Source: Fidelibacterota bacterium
GTDB taxonomy: Bacteria; Fidelibacterota; Marinisomatia; Marinisomatales; Marinisomataceae
DNA: 41,848 nucleotides
NCBI GenBank assembly: GCA_028140795.1
Contig: JAOIOW010000005.1
Location: 1 to 41,848, forward strand
Direction of reading: 5' to 3'
Made by a program: the position numbers and the translations under genes. Shown one piece after another: positions 1 through 8,596 of the stretch (its first letter is position 1; the number at the start of each line of letters is the position of its first letter). Under the pieces are notes generated by a model that ran no database searches, had not been told where the DNA came from, and worked only from the letters and a program-made list of their open reading frames with translations.

Positions 1-1
1 C

Positions 2-253
2 GGAGTTCCTATGTCTTCTGGAACTACATCAGTTCAAGTAAATGAAGTCATTCCTTATGTGCAAACAGGGCAGCTAATAGGATTGTTAGCTGGTATGCCT
101 GGTGCTGCAGAATATGAAAAATTAATCAATGTTCCTGGAATTGCAATTCAAGGTATGGCTGCACAGTCATTTGCTCACATTGTAATAGTAATTTTTATTG
201 TGTTTGGTAATTTGGCATTCTTTTTAAAGCAGAGAAGAGATAGGAAGTATTAA
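2..253 (+). CDS. C-terminal end of an unidentified membrane protein (5' truncated)
   Basis: The reading frame is open from base 2, so the gene begins before the window and the ATG at 11 is probably internal. The visible part has a soluble stretch with the segment MPGAAEYE (about residues 29-36 counted from that ATG). It ends in one hydrophobic helix (AHIVIVIFIVFGNLAFFL) and a basic tail, KQRRDRKY. The orientation suggests a C-terminally anchored protein with its tail in the cytoplasm. Its stop is one base before the ATG of the next gene, a 7-TM protein, so the two are probably translated together and may form a complex. I do not recognise the family and assign no function. Confidence 0.75.
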   Translation, partial: GVPMSSGTTSVQVNEVIPYVQTGQLIGLLAGMPGAAEYEKLINVPGIAIQGMAAQSFAHIVIVIFIVFGNLAFFLKQRRDRKY

Positions 254-254
254 T

Positions 255-1031
255 ATGAGTTTTTCAGCAATATTAGGAGCATGGATTGCGGCGTTTTTAA
301 CGCTTGGTATTTTCTCATATCTCTACAGAGATAATCCTTTTTACAAGATTGCTGAGCATGTATTTGTTGGTGTATCTGCTGCATATGTAGCGGCAATTAG
401 TTTTTGGACACAAATTTATCCAAATCTTTTTGGAAGATTATTTCCAAAAGATGGCCCTCTAGCCTTTACTGGTCTAGAGTTTGATTTTAATCATGAATTT
501 AATATTCTTTATTTATTCCCAATGTTATTGGGTATAATGATGTTGATAAGCGTCTTTCAACAATTTAATTGGATGGCACGTTGGGGAATTGCTTATACAG
601 TTGCTATTGCTGCAGGATTGAAAGCATTTGGTTATTTAAATTCAAATGTTCTAAATCAGGTTAAAGCTAGTTCTGTCGATATATTTAGCGGTTCTTTACC
701 ATTTTTCAGCTTAGGAGGAGATAGTGTTTTTAATAACATTGTCCTTGTTGTTGGTACTTTAAGTGCATTGATGTATTTTTATTTTTCTAAAGAGCAAACA
801 GGAAACTTTGGAAGATTTACAAGATTAGGTATTTATTTCCTCATGGTAAGCTTTGGAGCATCATTTGGATTCGCAGTCATGGGAAGAATTTCATTACTAG
901 TTGGAAGATTTAACGATTTAATTGAATATTCGTCTGCAGATTACAATTATGCAACTCTTGGAGTCTTGGTATTCATTATCGTTACTTTAGGATTCTGGTC
1001 ATTCCAAAATCCTGAACGAAAGGAGAACTAG
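255..1031 (+). CDS. Unidentified 7-TM inner membrane protein
   Basis: A 258-residue integral membrane protein. Hydrophobic segments lie at about residues 5-24, 34-52, 82-101, 109-128, 158-178, 190-212 and 232-250, joined by short loops. Between the second and third helices is a soluble loop with Gly-Arg-Leu-Phe-Pro-Lys-Asp. No catalytic motif is evident. The gene starts one base after the stop of the preceding C-anchored membrane protein, and the lysine aminotransferase gene follows three bases after its stop, so all three are probably one transcript. The pairing with the upstream protein suggests a two-component membrane complex, but the function is unknown. Confidence 0.8.
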   Translation: MSFSAILGAWIAAFLTLGIFSYLYRDNPFYKIAEHVFVGVSAAYVAAISFWTQIYPNLFGRLFPKDGPLAFTGLEFDFNHEFNILYLFPMLLGIMMLISVFQQFNWMARWGIAYTVAIAAGLKAFGYLNSNVLNQVKASSVDIFSGSLPFFSLGGDSVFNNIVLVVGTLSALMYFYFSKEQTGNFGRFTRLGIYFLMVSFGASFGFAVMGRISLLVGRFNDLIEYSSADYNYATLGVLVFIIVTLGFWSFQNPERKEN

Positions 1032-1034
1032 TAA

Positions 1035-2384
1035 ATGAACAAGTCTGATATTAGAAAAGTTATCAGCAAAAGTATTTTAGCTGATGGGATGTCACCTGTC
1101 ATAGATCTTGAAAAATCTCATGGATCATGGTTGGTTGATAAGGTTACTGGAAAAGAATATTTAGATTTATTCTCAATGTTTGCCTCTTTGTCAGTTGGTT
1201 ATAATCATCCATACGTTTTAGAGCAATCTGAAAGATTAAAATTGGCTGCAATCAATAAGCCTACAAACTCAGATGTATACTCACAGGAAATGGCCGAGTT
1301 TGTACAAACTTTTAAAAGAGTAGCGCAACCAGACTACCTTCCATTAACATTCTTTATTGAAGGTGGAGGTTTAGCTGTTGAAAATGCATTAAAAGCAGCA
1401 TTTGATTGGAAGAGAAGGAAAAACTTAGCAAAAGGCAGTTCTGCAAAAGGAGAAAAGGTTATTCACTTTCAACAATGTTTTCATGGTAGAACAGGTTATA
1501 CTATGTCTTTAACTGACTCTCCTGATAAGCGTAAAGTTATGTATTTTCCAAAATTTGATTGGCCAAGAATTACCAATCCAAAAATAACTTTTCCCATTGA
1601 AGATAATTTAGATAACATTATTGAGCTTGAAAATAAAGCAATTAATGAGATTAAAGATGCAATTAATGCAAATCCTGATAATATTGCCTCTATCATCATT
1701 GAGCCAATTCAAGGTGAAGGTGGTGATAATCATTTCAGATGTGAGTTTATGCAATCTTTAAGAGATATTTCGGATGAGAATGATATTATTCTCATTTATG
1801 ATGAAGTTCAAACTGGTGTAGGAGTTACCGGAAAAATGTGGGCTCATCAGCACTTTTCTACTGGTATTTGTACAAGTAATTGTAATTGTGGAGATGGTCT
1901 TTCTGCTAAACCTGACATCATTTCATTTGGTAAAAAAACACAGGTTTGTGGTGTGGCTGCTAGCACTAGGTTTGATGAGGTTGAAGGCAATGTTTTTCGT
2001 GAATCATCTCGTATAAATTCTACATGGGGTGGAAGTTTAGTCGATATGGTAAGATTAACAATTTATTTAGAGCTTATTGAAAAAGAAAATCTCGTAGATA
2101 AAGCTGCACAAACAGGTTTATTCTTGCAACAGAGTTTACACGATCTTCAAAATGAATTTCCTTCTCTAGTCTCCAATGCTAGAGGAAAAGGGTTGTACTG
2201 TGCTTTTGATCTTCCTTCAAGTGAAGATAGAGATAAATTAGCTAATCTATTACTTGATGAAGGATCTATTTTGTTAGGTTCAGGAAATTATTCTATTAGA
2301 TTTAGGCCTCATTTAAATGTTACCGAAGATGATATCAATTTCGGAATGGATTGTTTTAGAAGAGCTCTTAATAAATTGTCATAA
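1035..2384 (+). CDS. lat: L-lysine 6-transaminase (PLP, class III)
   Basis: Predicted to transfer the epsilon-amino group of L-lysine to 2-oxoglutarate, giving 2-aminoadipate 6-semialdehyde (allysine) and glutamate in the cytosol. Class III features are visible: EGGGLAVENALKAA near 109-122, FHGRTGYTMSLT near 149-160, Asp256 in LIYDEVQTG for the pyridine nitrogen, and SFGKKTQVCG with the probable Schiff-base lysine at 300. FPKFDWPRI near 171-179 is typical of lysine 6-transaminases rather than ornithine or GABA enzymes. The 449-residue length fits the family. A Cys-rich stretch (ICTSNCNCGDG, about 278-288) just before the active-site lysine is odd. No semialdehyde dehydrogenase lies next to it, so the pathway it serves is not shown. 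Confidence 0.9.
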   Translation: MNKSDIRKVISKSILADGMSPVIDLEKSHGSWLVDKVTGKEYLDLFSMFASLSVGYNHPYVLEQSERLKLAAINKPTNSDVYSQEMAEFVQTFKRVAQPDYLPLTFFIEGGGLAVENALKAAFDWKRRKNLAKGSSAKGEKVIHFQQCFHGRTGYTMSLTDSPDKRKVMYFPKFDWPRITNPKITFPIEDNLDNIIELENKAINEIKDAINANPDNIASIIIEPIQGEGGDNHFRCEFMQSLRDISDENDIILIYDEVQTGVGVTGKMWAHQHFSTGICTSNCNCGDGLSAKPDIISFGKKTQVCGVAASTRFDEVEGNVFRESSRINSTWGGSLVDMVRLTIYLELIEKENLVDKAAQTGLFLQQSLHDLQNEFPSLVSNARGKGLYCAFDLPSSEDRDKLANLLLDEGSILLGSGNYSIRFRPHLNVTEDDINFGMDCFRRALNKLS

Positions 2385-3076
2385 TGTCTGATAAAGGTCA
2401 ATTATTTGTCGTTGGCACACCAATTGGCAATTTAGAAGATATAACCCTAAGGGCAATTTCTACTCTTCAAAATGTTGATACTATTCTTGCTGAAGACACA
2501 AGAAACTCAAAAAAACTTTTAGATGCTCACAACATCGATACCAAAATGATGAGCTATCATGATCACAGCAGTGAAAAGGAAATAAAAAAGATAGTTAATT
2601 TATTACTTGAGGGACAAGATTTAGCACTTATTTCAGATGCTGGAACACCTACAATCAGTGATCCGGGCTATGGTTTAATAAGAGATTGTATTAAACATGA
2701 TATTTCTATCGTCCCAATTCCCGGAGCATCATCAATTACTGCAGCTATGAGTGTATCAGGATTACCATCAGACTCATTTACGTTTATTGGTTTTCTACCT
2801 CAAAAAAAAGGAAGATTGAAAAAAATTAATCAGTTAAAAGAATTGGATAATACTATCATTCTTTTTGAAAGTCCATACAGACTTGAAAAGACATTAAATC
2901 AATTATTTGAACATCTTGGAAATAGATCTGTAGTAGTCGGTAGAGAATTAACTAAGTTGTATGAAGAAGTTATTAGAGGTAATTTAAGCGATATAATTTT
3001 GCATTTTTCTAAATCAAAAATAAAAGGTGAAATAGTAATAATGATAGGTAAGGACGATGACAGAATCAATTTCTAG
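2384..3076 (+). CDS. rsmI: 16S rRNA (cytidine1402-2'-O)-methyltransferase RsmI
   Basis: Uses S-adenosylmethionine to 2'-O-methylate C1402 in the decoding centre of 16S rRNA. The tetrapyrrole-methylase-fold motifs are clear: GTPIGNL (11-17), AEDTRNSKKLL (36-46), SDAGTPTISDPGY (84-96) and PGASSITAA (113-121), then FIGFLPQKKGR and FESPYRL. At 230 residues it lacks the C-terminal extension of the roughly 285-residue enterobacterial protein; shorter forms are common in the FCB group. The ATG overlaps the last base of the lat stop codon, and the 3' end overlaps tmk by 20 bases, so it sits in a translationally coupled housekeeping run. Confidence 0.95.
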   Translation: MSDKGQLFVVGTPIGNLEDITLRAISTLQNVDTILAEDTRNSKKLLDAHNIDTKMMSYHDHSSEKEIKKIVNLLLEGQDLALISDAGTPTISDPGYGLIRDCIKHDISIVPIPGASSITAAMSVSGLPSDSFTFIGFLPQKKGRLKKINQLKELDNTIILFESPYRLEKTLNQLFEHLGNRSVVVGRELTKLYEEVIRGNLSDIILHFSKSKIKGEIVIMIGKDDDRINF

Positions 3077-3686
3077 TGGAAAGTTTATAACAGTTGAAGG
3101 TATTGATGGTTGCGGTAAAACAACCCAAGCCGAATTTATTATTGATGGATTAGTGGAAGCAGGTCTTTCAGCTAAGATTGTTAGGGAGCCGGGTGGAGAT
3201 CCGATTTCTGAGTCTATTAGAAAATTACTTCTTCATGCAGAAGAATCTATGTCAGATAGAGCTGAAGCATTGCTAATGATTGCTAGCAGAGCACAATTAA
3301 CTGATAAGGTAATTTTACCTCAAGTAATTAATGGAACATGGGTTGTTGCAGATAGGTACGCAGATTCAACTTTAGCATATCAAGGTGGAGGTAGAGGCTT
3401 AAGTGTTCAGTCTTTAGATAGTATAAATGAATTTGGTACATATACTCTCAAACCTGACTTGACATTTTTTATTGATATTTCAGTTGATGTAGCAAATACT
3501 CGAATGAGAGTTGAAAGGGATAGAATAGAAAAAGAAGGAGATGGATTTCAGCAAAGAGTAAGAGAACAATATTTAAAATTGCATGAAAATGAGCCTGAAA
3601 GAGTAATCTTAATTAACGGCGAACAATCAATTGAAGATGTTCGAGCAGAAATCTGGAACCATGTAAAAGAAAAACTTGAATTATGA
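3057..3686 (+). CDS. tmk: Thymidylate kinase
   Basis: Phosphorylates dTMP to dTDP with ATP, the step before dTTP in DNA precursor synthesis. Visible features are the P-loop GIDGCGKT (15-22), the substrate segment REPGGDPISE (43-52), the Asp-Arg motif at 99-100 in VADRYADSTLAYQGGG, and an Arg-rich LID region near 145-160 (RMRVERDRIEKEG). The length of 209 residues is normal. Its start lies inside the rsmI gene, with an AAGGA three bases upstream as a close Shine-Dalgarno. The final ATGA is shared with the start of the S41 peptidase gene, so expression is probably coupled on both sides. Confidence 0.95.
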   Translation: MTESISSGKFITVEGIDGCGKTTQAEFIIDGLVEAGLSAKIVREPGGDPISESIRKLLLHAEESMSDRAEALLMIASRAQLTDKVILPQVINGTWVVADRYADSTLAYQGGGRGLSVQSLDSINEFGTYTLKPDLTFFIDISVDVANTRMRVERDRIEKEGDGFQQRVREQYLKLHENEPERVILINGEQSIEDVRAEIWNHVKEKLEL

Positions 3687-5356
3687 AATCATTTAAATTT
3701 TATTTTTACGCGCTGTTAGTTCTTACAGTAATTTCCTTTAGTTATGTTAGGACGCAGCAAATGGATATTTACAGAGAAATTGCTCGTTCTCAGCAGCAAA
3801 TAATGACTGTTTATAAATACCTTCTTACGGAATACATTCACGAGCTTGATGTAACCGAACTTACAACGAGAATTATCGATTCAATGCTTTCAAATTTTGA
3901 TCCATATACGGAATATTATCAAGAAAAAGATCTTGAAGACTTATCATTAAAAACAGAGGGTGAGTTTAGTGGTGTTGGTCTTGAAATTTATATGTACGAA
4001 GATCAGTTAACTGTTGTAAGCCCAATTGAAGGATCTCCTGCATCAAGGTCTGGAATTTATACTGGAGATGCAATTATGAATATTGATGGTGAACCAACTG
4101 CCGGTCTAGAATTAAAGGATGCAACCAGCAAGATTAGAGGTAGGGCTGGAACTGAAGTAATATTAACTATCAAAAAACCTAAAACAGGCGAAGTGCAAGA
4201 TTATTCAATTATTAGAGATGTTATAACAATTAAAGATATTCCGTTTTATGGTATGGTGAATGATGACGTTGGATACCTACGAATTACTAATTTTTCAGTC
4301 AACACTGCTAATGAAACTAAAGATGCTATAATAAGCCTAATGCAAGACGGAGCGAGTAATGTTATTATTGATTTAAGAGATAATCCTGGAGGACTACTGT
4401 CTTCGTCATTAGACTTATTAGATTTAATTCTTCCAAAAAATCTTGAGCTAGTTTCAACAAAAGGAAGGGCTGGTAAGAGTATTAAAAATTATAAAACACT
4501 AAATAATGCGCTTATTCCAGAAACGATTAACATGGCAGTTTTAATTAATGGCGCAAGTGCTTCTGCGAGTGAAATTGTTGCAGGAGTTCTTCAGGATTAT
4601 GACCGAGCTATTGTTTTGGGTAGTCAATCATTTGGAAAAGGTTTAGTGCAAACTGTGATTGGAATCAATCAAGAAACTGCTCTTAAAATCACCAATTCTA
4701 AATACTATATTCCAAGCGGAAGATCACTTCAAAAAAGAGAATTTATTGATGATGATTTGATTGCTGATTCCTCAACTATCGCAGATTCGTTATTTCAAAC
4801 CAAAGCAGGAAGATTAGTAGTTGGCGGGGGTGGTATAGCTCCTGATGTTATTGTAAAAGACGAAGGATCATATCCACTTGCTGCTTCCATTTTAAGAAGT
4901 GGGGCTTATTTTAAATTTGTTCAGGAGAATAATGATCAATACGCTTCAATTGATGAAGTTTTAGCTGACAATGAATTGATGACAAAATTTAAAGTATTTA
5001 TTGAGGAAAATGATATAAGTGGATATGTTGATGGACAAGAAGATTTAAAGTTAGCAAAAGAAAAACTTTCCAAAAAAGATGAAAAGAATTTATTTATTAA
5101 TAATGCTTTTAGTGTTATAGAAAAACAAATTGAAAAAGCTCAATCTGCAATGTTTGAAGATGAAAAAGAAATAATCCAACGTATGATTCATGGAGAATTT
5201 GCATTCTACTATAACGGTTATGAAGGTAGATACAATCTTTACTTAAAAGATGATATGGTTGTTTTAAAAGCACTGGAAATTTTTGCTGATGAGTCTCAAT
5301 ATTTATCCATTTTATCAAACACAGAATCCACTGAAGTGGCATCTGTTAATAATTAA
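3683..5356 (+). CDS. S41 carboxyl-terminal processing protease with PDZ domain
   Basis: A 557-residue CtpA/Prc-type serine protease, probably anchored in the inner membrane and acting in the periplasm. The N-terminal segment (about 4-22) is a signal anchor. A helical N-terminal region (30-90) is followed by a PDZ domain (about 95-165, GVGLEI...SPASRSGIYTGD) and the S41 core. Catalytic Ser294 in NGASASASE and Lys319 in SFGKG are 25 residues apart, as in characterised CTPs. VIIDLRDNPGG (227-237) is the substrate carboxylate region. The C-terminal 150 residues are charged and helical. The start overlaps the tmk stop. Its substrate cannot be read from the sequence. Confidence 0.93.
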   Translation: MKSFKFYFYALLVLTVISFSYVRTQQMDIYREIARSQQQIMTVYKYLLTEYIHELDVTELTTRIIDSMLSNFDPYTEYYQEKDLEDLSLKTEGEFSGVGLEIYMYEDQLTVVSPIEGSPASRSGIYTGDAIMNIDGEPTAGLELKDATSKIRGRAGTEVILTIKKPKTGEVQDYSIIRDVITIKDIPFYGMVNDDVGYLRITNFSVNTANETKDAIISLMQDGASNVIIDLRDNPGGLLSSSLDLLDLILPKNLELVSTKGRAGKSIKNYKTLNNALIPETINMAVLINGASASASEIVAGVLQDYDRAIVLGSQSFGKGLVQTVIGINQETALKITNSKYYIPSGRSLQKREFIDDDLIADSSTIADSLFQTKAGRLVVGGGGIAPDVIVKDEGSYPLAASILRSGAYFKFVQENNDQYASIDEVLADNELMTKFKVFIEENDISGYVDGQEDLKLAKEKLSKKDEKNLFINNAFSVIEKQIEKAQSAMFEDEKEIIQRMIHGEFAFYYNGYEGRYNLYLKDDMVVLKALEIFADESQYLSILSNTESTEVASVNN

Positions 5357-5358
5357 TA

Positions 5359-7089
5359 ATGAGCTCAGATCTGCAACATATCGGACTCGATATAGGCTCT
5401 TTTTTTAAACAGAAAAATATTTCTTCAGTGTTTACGTTGTGCGGTGGCCATATCTCTCCAATTCTTGTTGGGTGTGAAAAAGAAAATATTGATATCATTC
5501 AAGTTCGTGATGAAGTATCTGCTGTATTTGCTGCTGATGCGGTTTCAAGATTAACTGATTCTGTAGGAGTAGCAATTGTTACTGCAGGGCCCGGAGTTAC
5601 TAATACAATTACAGCAATAAAAAATGCTCAGATGGCTCAATCTCCAGTACTATTAATTGGAGGAGCAGCAGCAACACTATTAAAGGGAAGAGGTTCGTTG
5701 CAAGACATTGATCAAATTTCGTTATTAAAAACGTATGTAAAATCAGCTGTTAGCGTAAAAAAAACAAGAGATGTGGTACCAACACTAGCTAATGCCTTAA
5801 ATACTGCTATTTCGGGTGTTCCAGGACCCGTATTTGTCGAATTACCTATTGATTTGCTTTATCCGGAAGAAGATATTAGAAAAGAGTTTATGAATCAGCT
5901 TCCAAAAAGTGGATTTTTTGGAAAAATTGCTCATTGGTATGTAAACAGACACCTTAATGATTTATTTTCATCAAAAAAATCATCTGTAAAGATAAAACCT
6001 GTAAAAGAATTTAAATTAGATCAACGCAAAATTGATAAAGCTGCACTCGCAATTGTAAAAGCTAAAAAACCTGTTTTTCTTTTAGGAAATCAAGTAACTC
6101 AGAACAAAGAATTTTTACCAATGTGCTTAAAAAGTATTGATAAGCTTTCAGTACCAACATTTACCTCAGGAATGGCTAGAGGTTGTTTTGGTTCTTCAGA
6201 TAAGTACTTTTTTAGACATAATAGAAAACATGCTTTAAAAAATGCTGATGTGGTTGTTACTTTAGGTATTCCATTAGATTTTAGATTGGGATATGGATTT
6301 TCAATCGGCAAAGATGCGACATTAATCTCCATAAATAAGTCCAAAGAAGACTTAAATAAAAATAGAAAACCTGATATTGGAATGCATGCAGATCCATCGA
6401 GAATTATGCATGAAATAGGAAAAATCATAAATCCTCCTTCTTGCCAAAACTGGATAGAAGAATTAATTAAGCTTGAAAAAAATAGAGAAAATGAAATTCA
6501 ACAATTCTCAGAACATAAAACTGATTTTGTCAATCCAGTTCATTTATGTAAAACAATCGATAAGTTTATTGACGAAGAAAGTATTTTAGTTGCAGATGGT
6601 GGAGATTTTGTTGGAACTGCTTCCTATACAATTAGACCCAGAAGCCCATTAGGATGGTTAGATCCTGGACCATTTGGAACATTGGGAGTGGGTGGAGGAT
6701 TTGCAATTGGAGCTAAAACTTCTTTTCCAAAAAAAGAAGTTTGGGTTTTTTATGGAGATGGTGCTAGTGCTTATAGTTTGGCAGAATTTGATACTTTATG
6801 CAGGCATAAGCTACCGGTAATTGCAATTATTGGAAATGATGCGTCATGGCAACAGATTGCTCGTGAACAAAAACAAATGTTGGGTAGTAATATTGGAACA
6901 GAACTAGCATTTAATGCTTATGAAAAAGTAGTTGAAGGCTACGGAGGTAAAGGTTACTATGTTGAAAACCATGATACATTAGATGAGACACTAAAACGAG
7001 CAAAAGAAGATGCAAAATTAGGATATCCAGTTTTAGTAAATATTAAAATTTCAAAGTCTGATTTTAGAAAAGGCTCAATATCGGTATAA
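5359..7089 (+). CDS. ThDP-dependent 2-hydroxyacyl-CoA lyase-like enzyme (ILVBL/HACL2 type)
   Basis: A 576-residue thiamine diphosphate enzyme of the acetolactate-synthase fold. The catalytic Glu52 lies in [21 protein letters not shown] and [17 protein letters not shown] follow. The cofactor motif GDGASAYSL leads to GNDASW about 25 residues later. From memory, these segments, together with [24 protein letters not shown] and the C-terminal DFRKGSISV, match human ILVBL (HACL2) much more closely than bacterial IlvB. HACL2 cleaves 2-hydroxyacyl-CoA to an aldehyde and formyl-CoA. The gene begins two bases after the S41 gene and its stop overlaps the DoxX-like gene. No regulatory IlvN-type subunit is adjacent, which argues against acetolactate synthesis. 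The exact substrate is inferred. Confidence 0.85.
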   Translation: MSSDLQHIGLDIGSFFKQKNISSVFTLCGGHISPILVGCEKENIDIIQVRDEVSAVFAADAVSRLTDSVGVAIVTAGPGVTNTITAIKNAQMAQSPVLLIGGAAATLLKGRGSLQDIDQISLLKTYVKSAVSVKKTRDVVPTLANALNTAISGVPGPVFVELPIDLLYPEEDIRKEFMNQLPKSGFFGKIAHWYVNRHLNDLFSSKKSSVKIKPVKEFKLDQRKIDKAALAIVKAKKPVFLLGNQVTQNKEFLPMCLKSIDKLSVPTFTSGMARGCFGSSDKYFFRHNRKHALKNADVVVTLGIPLDFRLGYGFSIGKDATLISINKSKEDLNKNRKPDIGMHADPSRIMHEIGKIINPPSCQNWIEELIKLEKNRENEIQQFSEHKTDFVNPVHLCKTIDKFIDEESILVADGGDFVGTASYTIRPRSPLGWLDPGPFGTLGVGGGFAIGAKTSFPKKEVWVFYGDGASAYSLAEFDTLCRHKLPVIAIIGNDASWQQIAREQKQMLGSNIGTELAFNAYEKVVEGYGGKGYYVENHDTLDETLKRAKEDAKLGYPVLVNIKISKSDFRKGSISV

Positions 7090-7457
7090 TGATGAATTTC
7101 AAATTTATAACAATTATAATTATGTCATGCTTTTATATGAATGTGGGAGTAAAACATTTTATTGAACCAGAATGGTTTTTACAGATAATGCCTCCAAACT
7201 TTCCTCATCACTATGAAGCAGTATATTGGAGTGGTTTTTTTGAGCTTCTTTTTGGATTTTTACTAATAAATCCAAAGACAAGACAGCTTGCTGGGTGGGG
7301 AATAATTTTTGTTATGATTACAGTTTTCCCTGCAAATTTATATCTAGCTGTAACAGATGGGGCAGCGATGAATATTTCCAAAGAACTTGCTTGGGGCAGG
7401 TTGCCATTTCAATATATGTTTATAGGACTAGCATTTTGGCATGCAAAGGATAATTGA
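7089..7457 (+). CDS. DoxX-like small membrane protein
   Basis: A 122-residue protein with four hydrophobic segments at about 3-20, 45-63, 67-88 and 104-120. The arrangement GVKHFIEPEWF, then a Gly-rich helix GFFELLFGFLL and a FPANLYLA segment is typical of the DoxX/DoxD-like superfamily, whose small members are of uncertain function and are often linked to redox enzymes. The first ATG overlaps the last base of the upstream ThDP enzyme gene, and a second ATG follows directly, so either codon may start translation. The overlap suggests it is co-made with the ThDP lyase and may associate it with the membrane, but that is speculation. Confidence 0.75.
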   Translation: MMNFKFITIIIMSCFYMNVGVKHFIEPEWFLQIMPPNFPHHYEAVYWSGFFELLFGFLLINPKTRQLAGWGIIFVMITVFPANLYLAVTDGAAMNISKELAWGRLPFQYMFIGLAFWHAKDN

Positions 7458-7529
7458 AAAAATTTTTAATAAAATCATGCAATTTTTTGCTTGGTTTATA
7501 ATTAATTCAAAAGATAAATAGGAGAAAAA

Positions 7530-8402
7530 ATGTTAAACAGAATTTTATTAATATTAATTATTTCAGGGTTTATTAATGCTCAAGATGAACAAAAAGTAGT
7601 TTTAATTACGGGTACTGCATATGGTATTGGTAAATCAACTGCTGAACTTTTAATTGATAAAGGTCATATTGTTTATGGGGGTGATATTCTTGTTGAAGAA
7701 AACTTATACTTAAATGATATTGGGGGTACCGCACTTGAAATGGATGTTACAAACCAAGAACATATAGACAAGGCAATAAACCAGATAATCTCAGAGCAAG
7801 GTAGAGTAGATGTGCTTGTCAATAATGCAGGTTTAGGTGTTTATGGTGCAATTGAAGATGTATCAATGGAAGATATATATTATCAATATGATGTGAACCT
7901 TTTTGGTTTGGCAAGAGTTACAAAAGCAGTTTTACCTTATATGAGAGAAAAAGAAAGTGGATTAATAGTAAATATAAGCTCTGTATTAGGTGAAACATAT
8001 GGGCCATTAGCTGGTTGGTATTTATCTACAAAACATGCTTTAGAAGGTTGGTCAGATGCACTAAGAGTTGAACTGAAAGAGTTTGATATCGACGTTGTTG
8101 TTGTACAACCAGGTGCTATTAATACCAATTTTTCAAATGTTACAAAAACATATATTGATAAGTATAGAGAAAACTCAGCTTATCAACATCTTTATGGTGA
8201 ACCTATAACAGATACTGGAAATGAGGTTTTATCAAACCAATCAGATCCAATTGTTATTGCTAAGGTGATTAATAAGGCAATGAATGCTAGAAATCCTAAA
8301 ACAAGGTATGCTGCTGGAGCATATAGTAAAATTGGTATATTTTTGCGTAAAATTATGACAGATAAGATGTTTGATCGATTTATACTTTTTATTAGTGATT
8401 AG
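7530..8402 (+). CDS. SDR-family oxidoreductase with an N-terminal export leader
   Basis: A 290-residue classical short-chain dehydrogenase. TGTAYGIG (27-34) binds the dinucleotide, NNAG is at 98-101, and the catalytic set is Ser150/151, Tyr164 and Lys168 (YLSTK). It probably oxidises or reduces a hydroxyl/carbonyl substrate with NAD(P). The unusual part is the leader: residues 1-18 read MLNRILLILIISGFINAQ, which looks like a Sec signal peptide with an Ala-X cleavage site. The ATG has a strong AGGAG seven bases upstream and no other Met precedes the Rossmann motif, so the leader seems real. Either this NAD(P) enzyme is exported, or the leader is an uncleaved membrane anchor. Confidence 0.88.
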   Translation: MLNRILLILIISGFINAQDEQKVVLITGTAYGIGKSTAELLIDKGHIVYGGDILVEENLYLNDIGGTALEMDVTNQEHIDKAINQIISEQGRVDVLVNNAGLGVYGAIEDVSMEDIYYQYDVNLFGLARVTKAVLPYMREKESGLIVNISSVLGETYGPLAGWYLSTKHALEGWSDALRVELKEFDIDVVVVQPGAINTNFSNVTKTYIDKYRENSAYQHLYGEPITDTGNEVLSNQSDPIVIAKVINKAMNARNPKTRYAAGAYSKIGIFLRKIMTDKMFDRFILFISD

Positions 8403-8442
8403 AAAGTGTATTATTTATAGTTATCCTAAATTATAATATTTA

Positions 8443-8516
8443 GGGCGATTAGCTCAGTTGGTTAGAGTATCTGCTCGACACGCAGAGGGTCACTGGTTCG
8501 AATCCAGTATCGCCCA
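8443..8516 (+). tRNA. tRNA-Val (GAC)
   Basis: A complete 74-nt cloverleaf. The acceptor arms GGGCGAT (8443-8449) and ATCGCCC (8509-8515) pair fully, with discriminator A at 8516. The D arm is GCTC/GAGT with a 9-nt loop containing GG. The anticodon stem TCTGC/GCAGA encloses the loop TCGACAC, placing anticodon GAC at 8477-8479. The variable loop is 5 nt and the T arm is ACTGG-TTCGAAT-CCAGT. CCA is not encoded. Position 33, normally U, is C here (8476). The 37-base segment 8478-8514 is repeated exactly at 9661-9697, so this gene borders the small island downstream. Confidence 0.95.
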
Positions 8517-8553
8517 CGTTCTCAATAAAGACATATATTGACGTGAAACAAAG

Positions 8554-8583
8554 AAAGGGCTTTAATTAAAGCCCTTTTTTTTA
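8554..8583 (+). terminator. Intrinsic terminator after tRNA-Val
   Basis: A perfect 24-nt palindrome (8554-8577) with AAAGGGCTTTAA pairing to TTAAAGCCCTTT, running into a tract of T residues. It lies 38 bases beyond the tRNA and 14 bases before the next ORF, so it ends the tRNA transcript, or the SDR-tRNA transcript. The stem is symmetric, so some termination in the opposite direction is possible. Confidence 0.88.
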
Positions 8584-8596
8584 TTAGATTATTAAC

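Noticed and set aside
1496-1699. Antisense frame in the lat gene
   Set aside because: Lies wholly within a well-supported enzyme gene, with no ribosome site and low-complexity hydrophobic translation.
6099-6428. 109-residue antisense frame in the ThDP enzyme
   Set aside because: The sense frame has continuous family motifs; the antisense one is a composition shadow.
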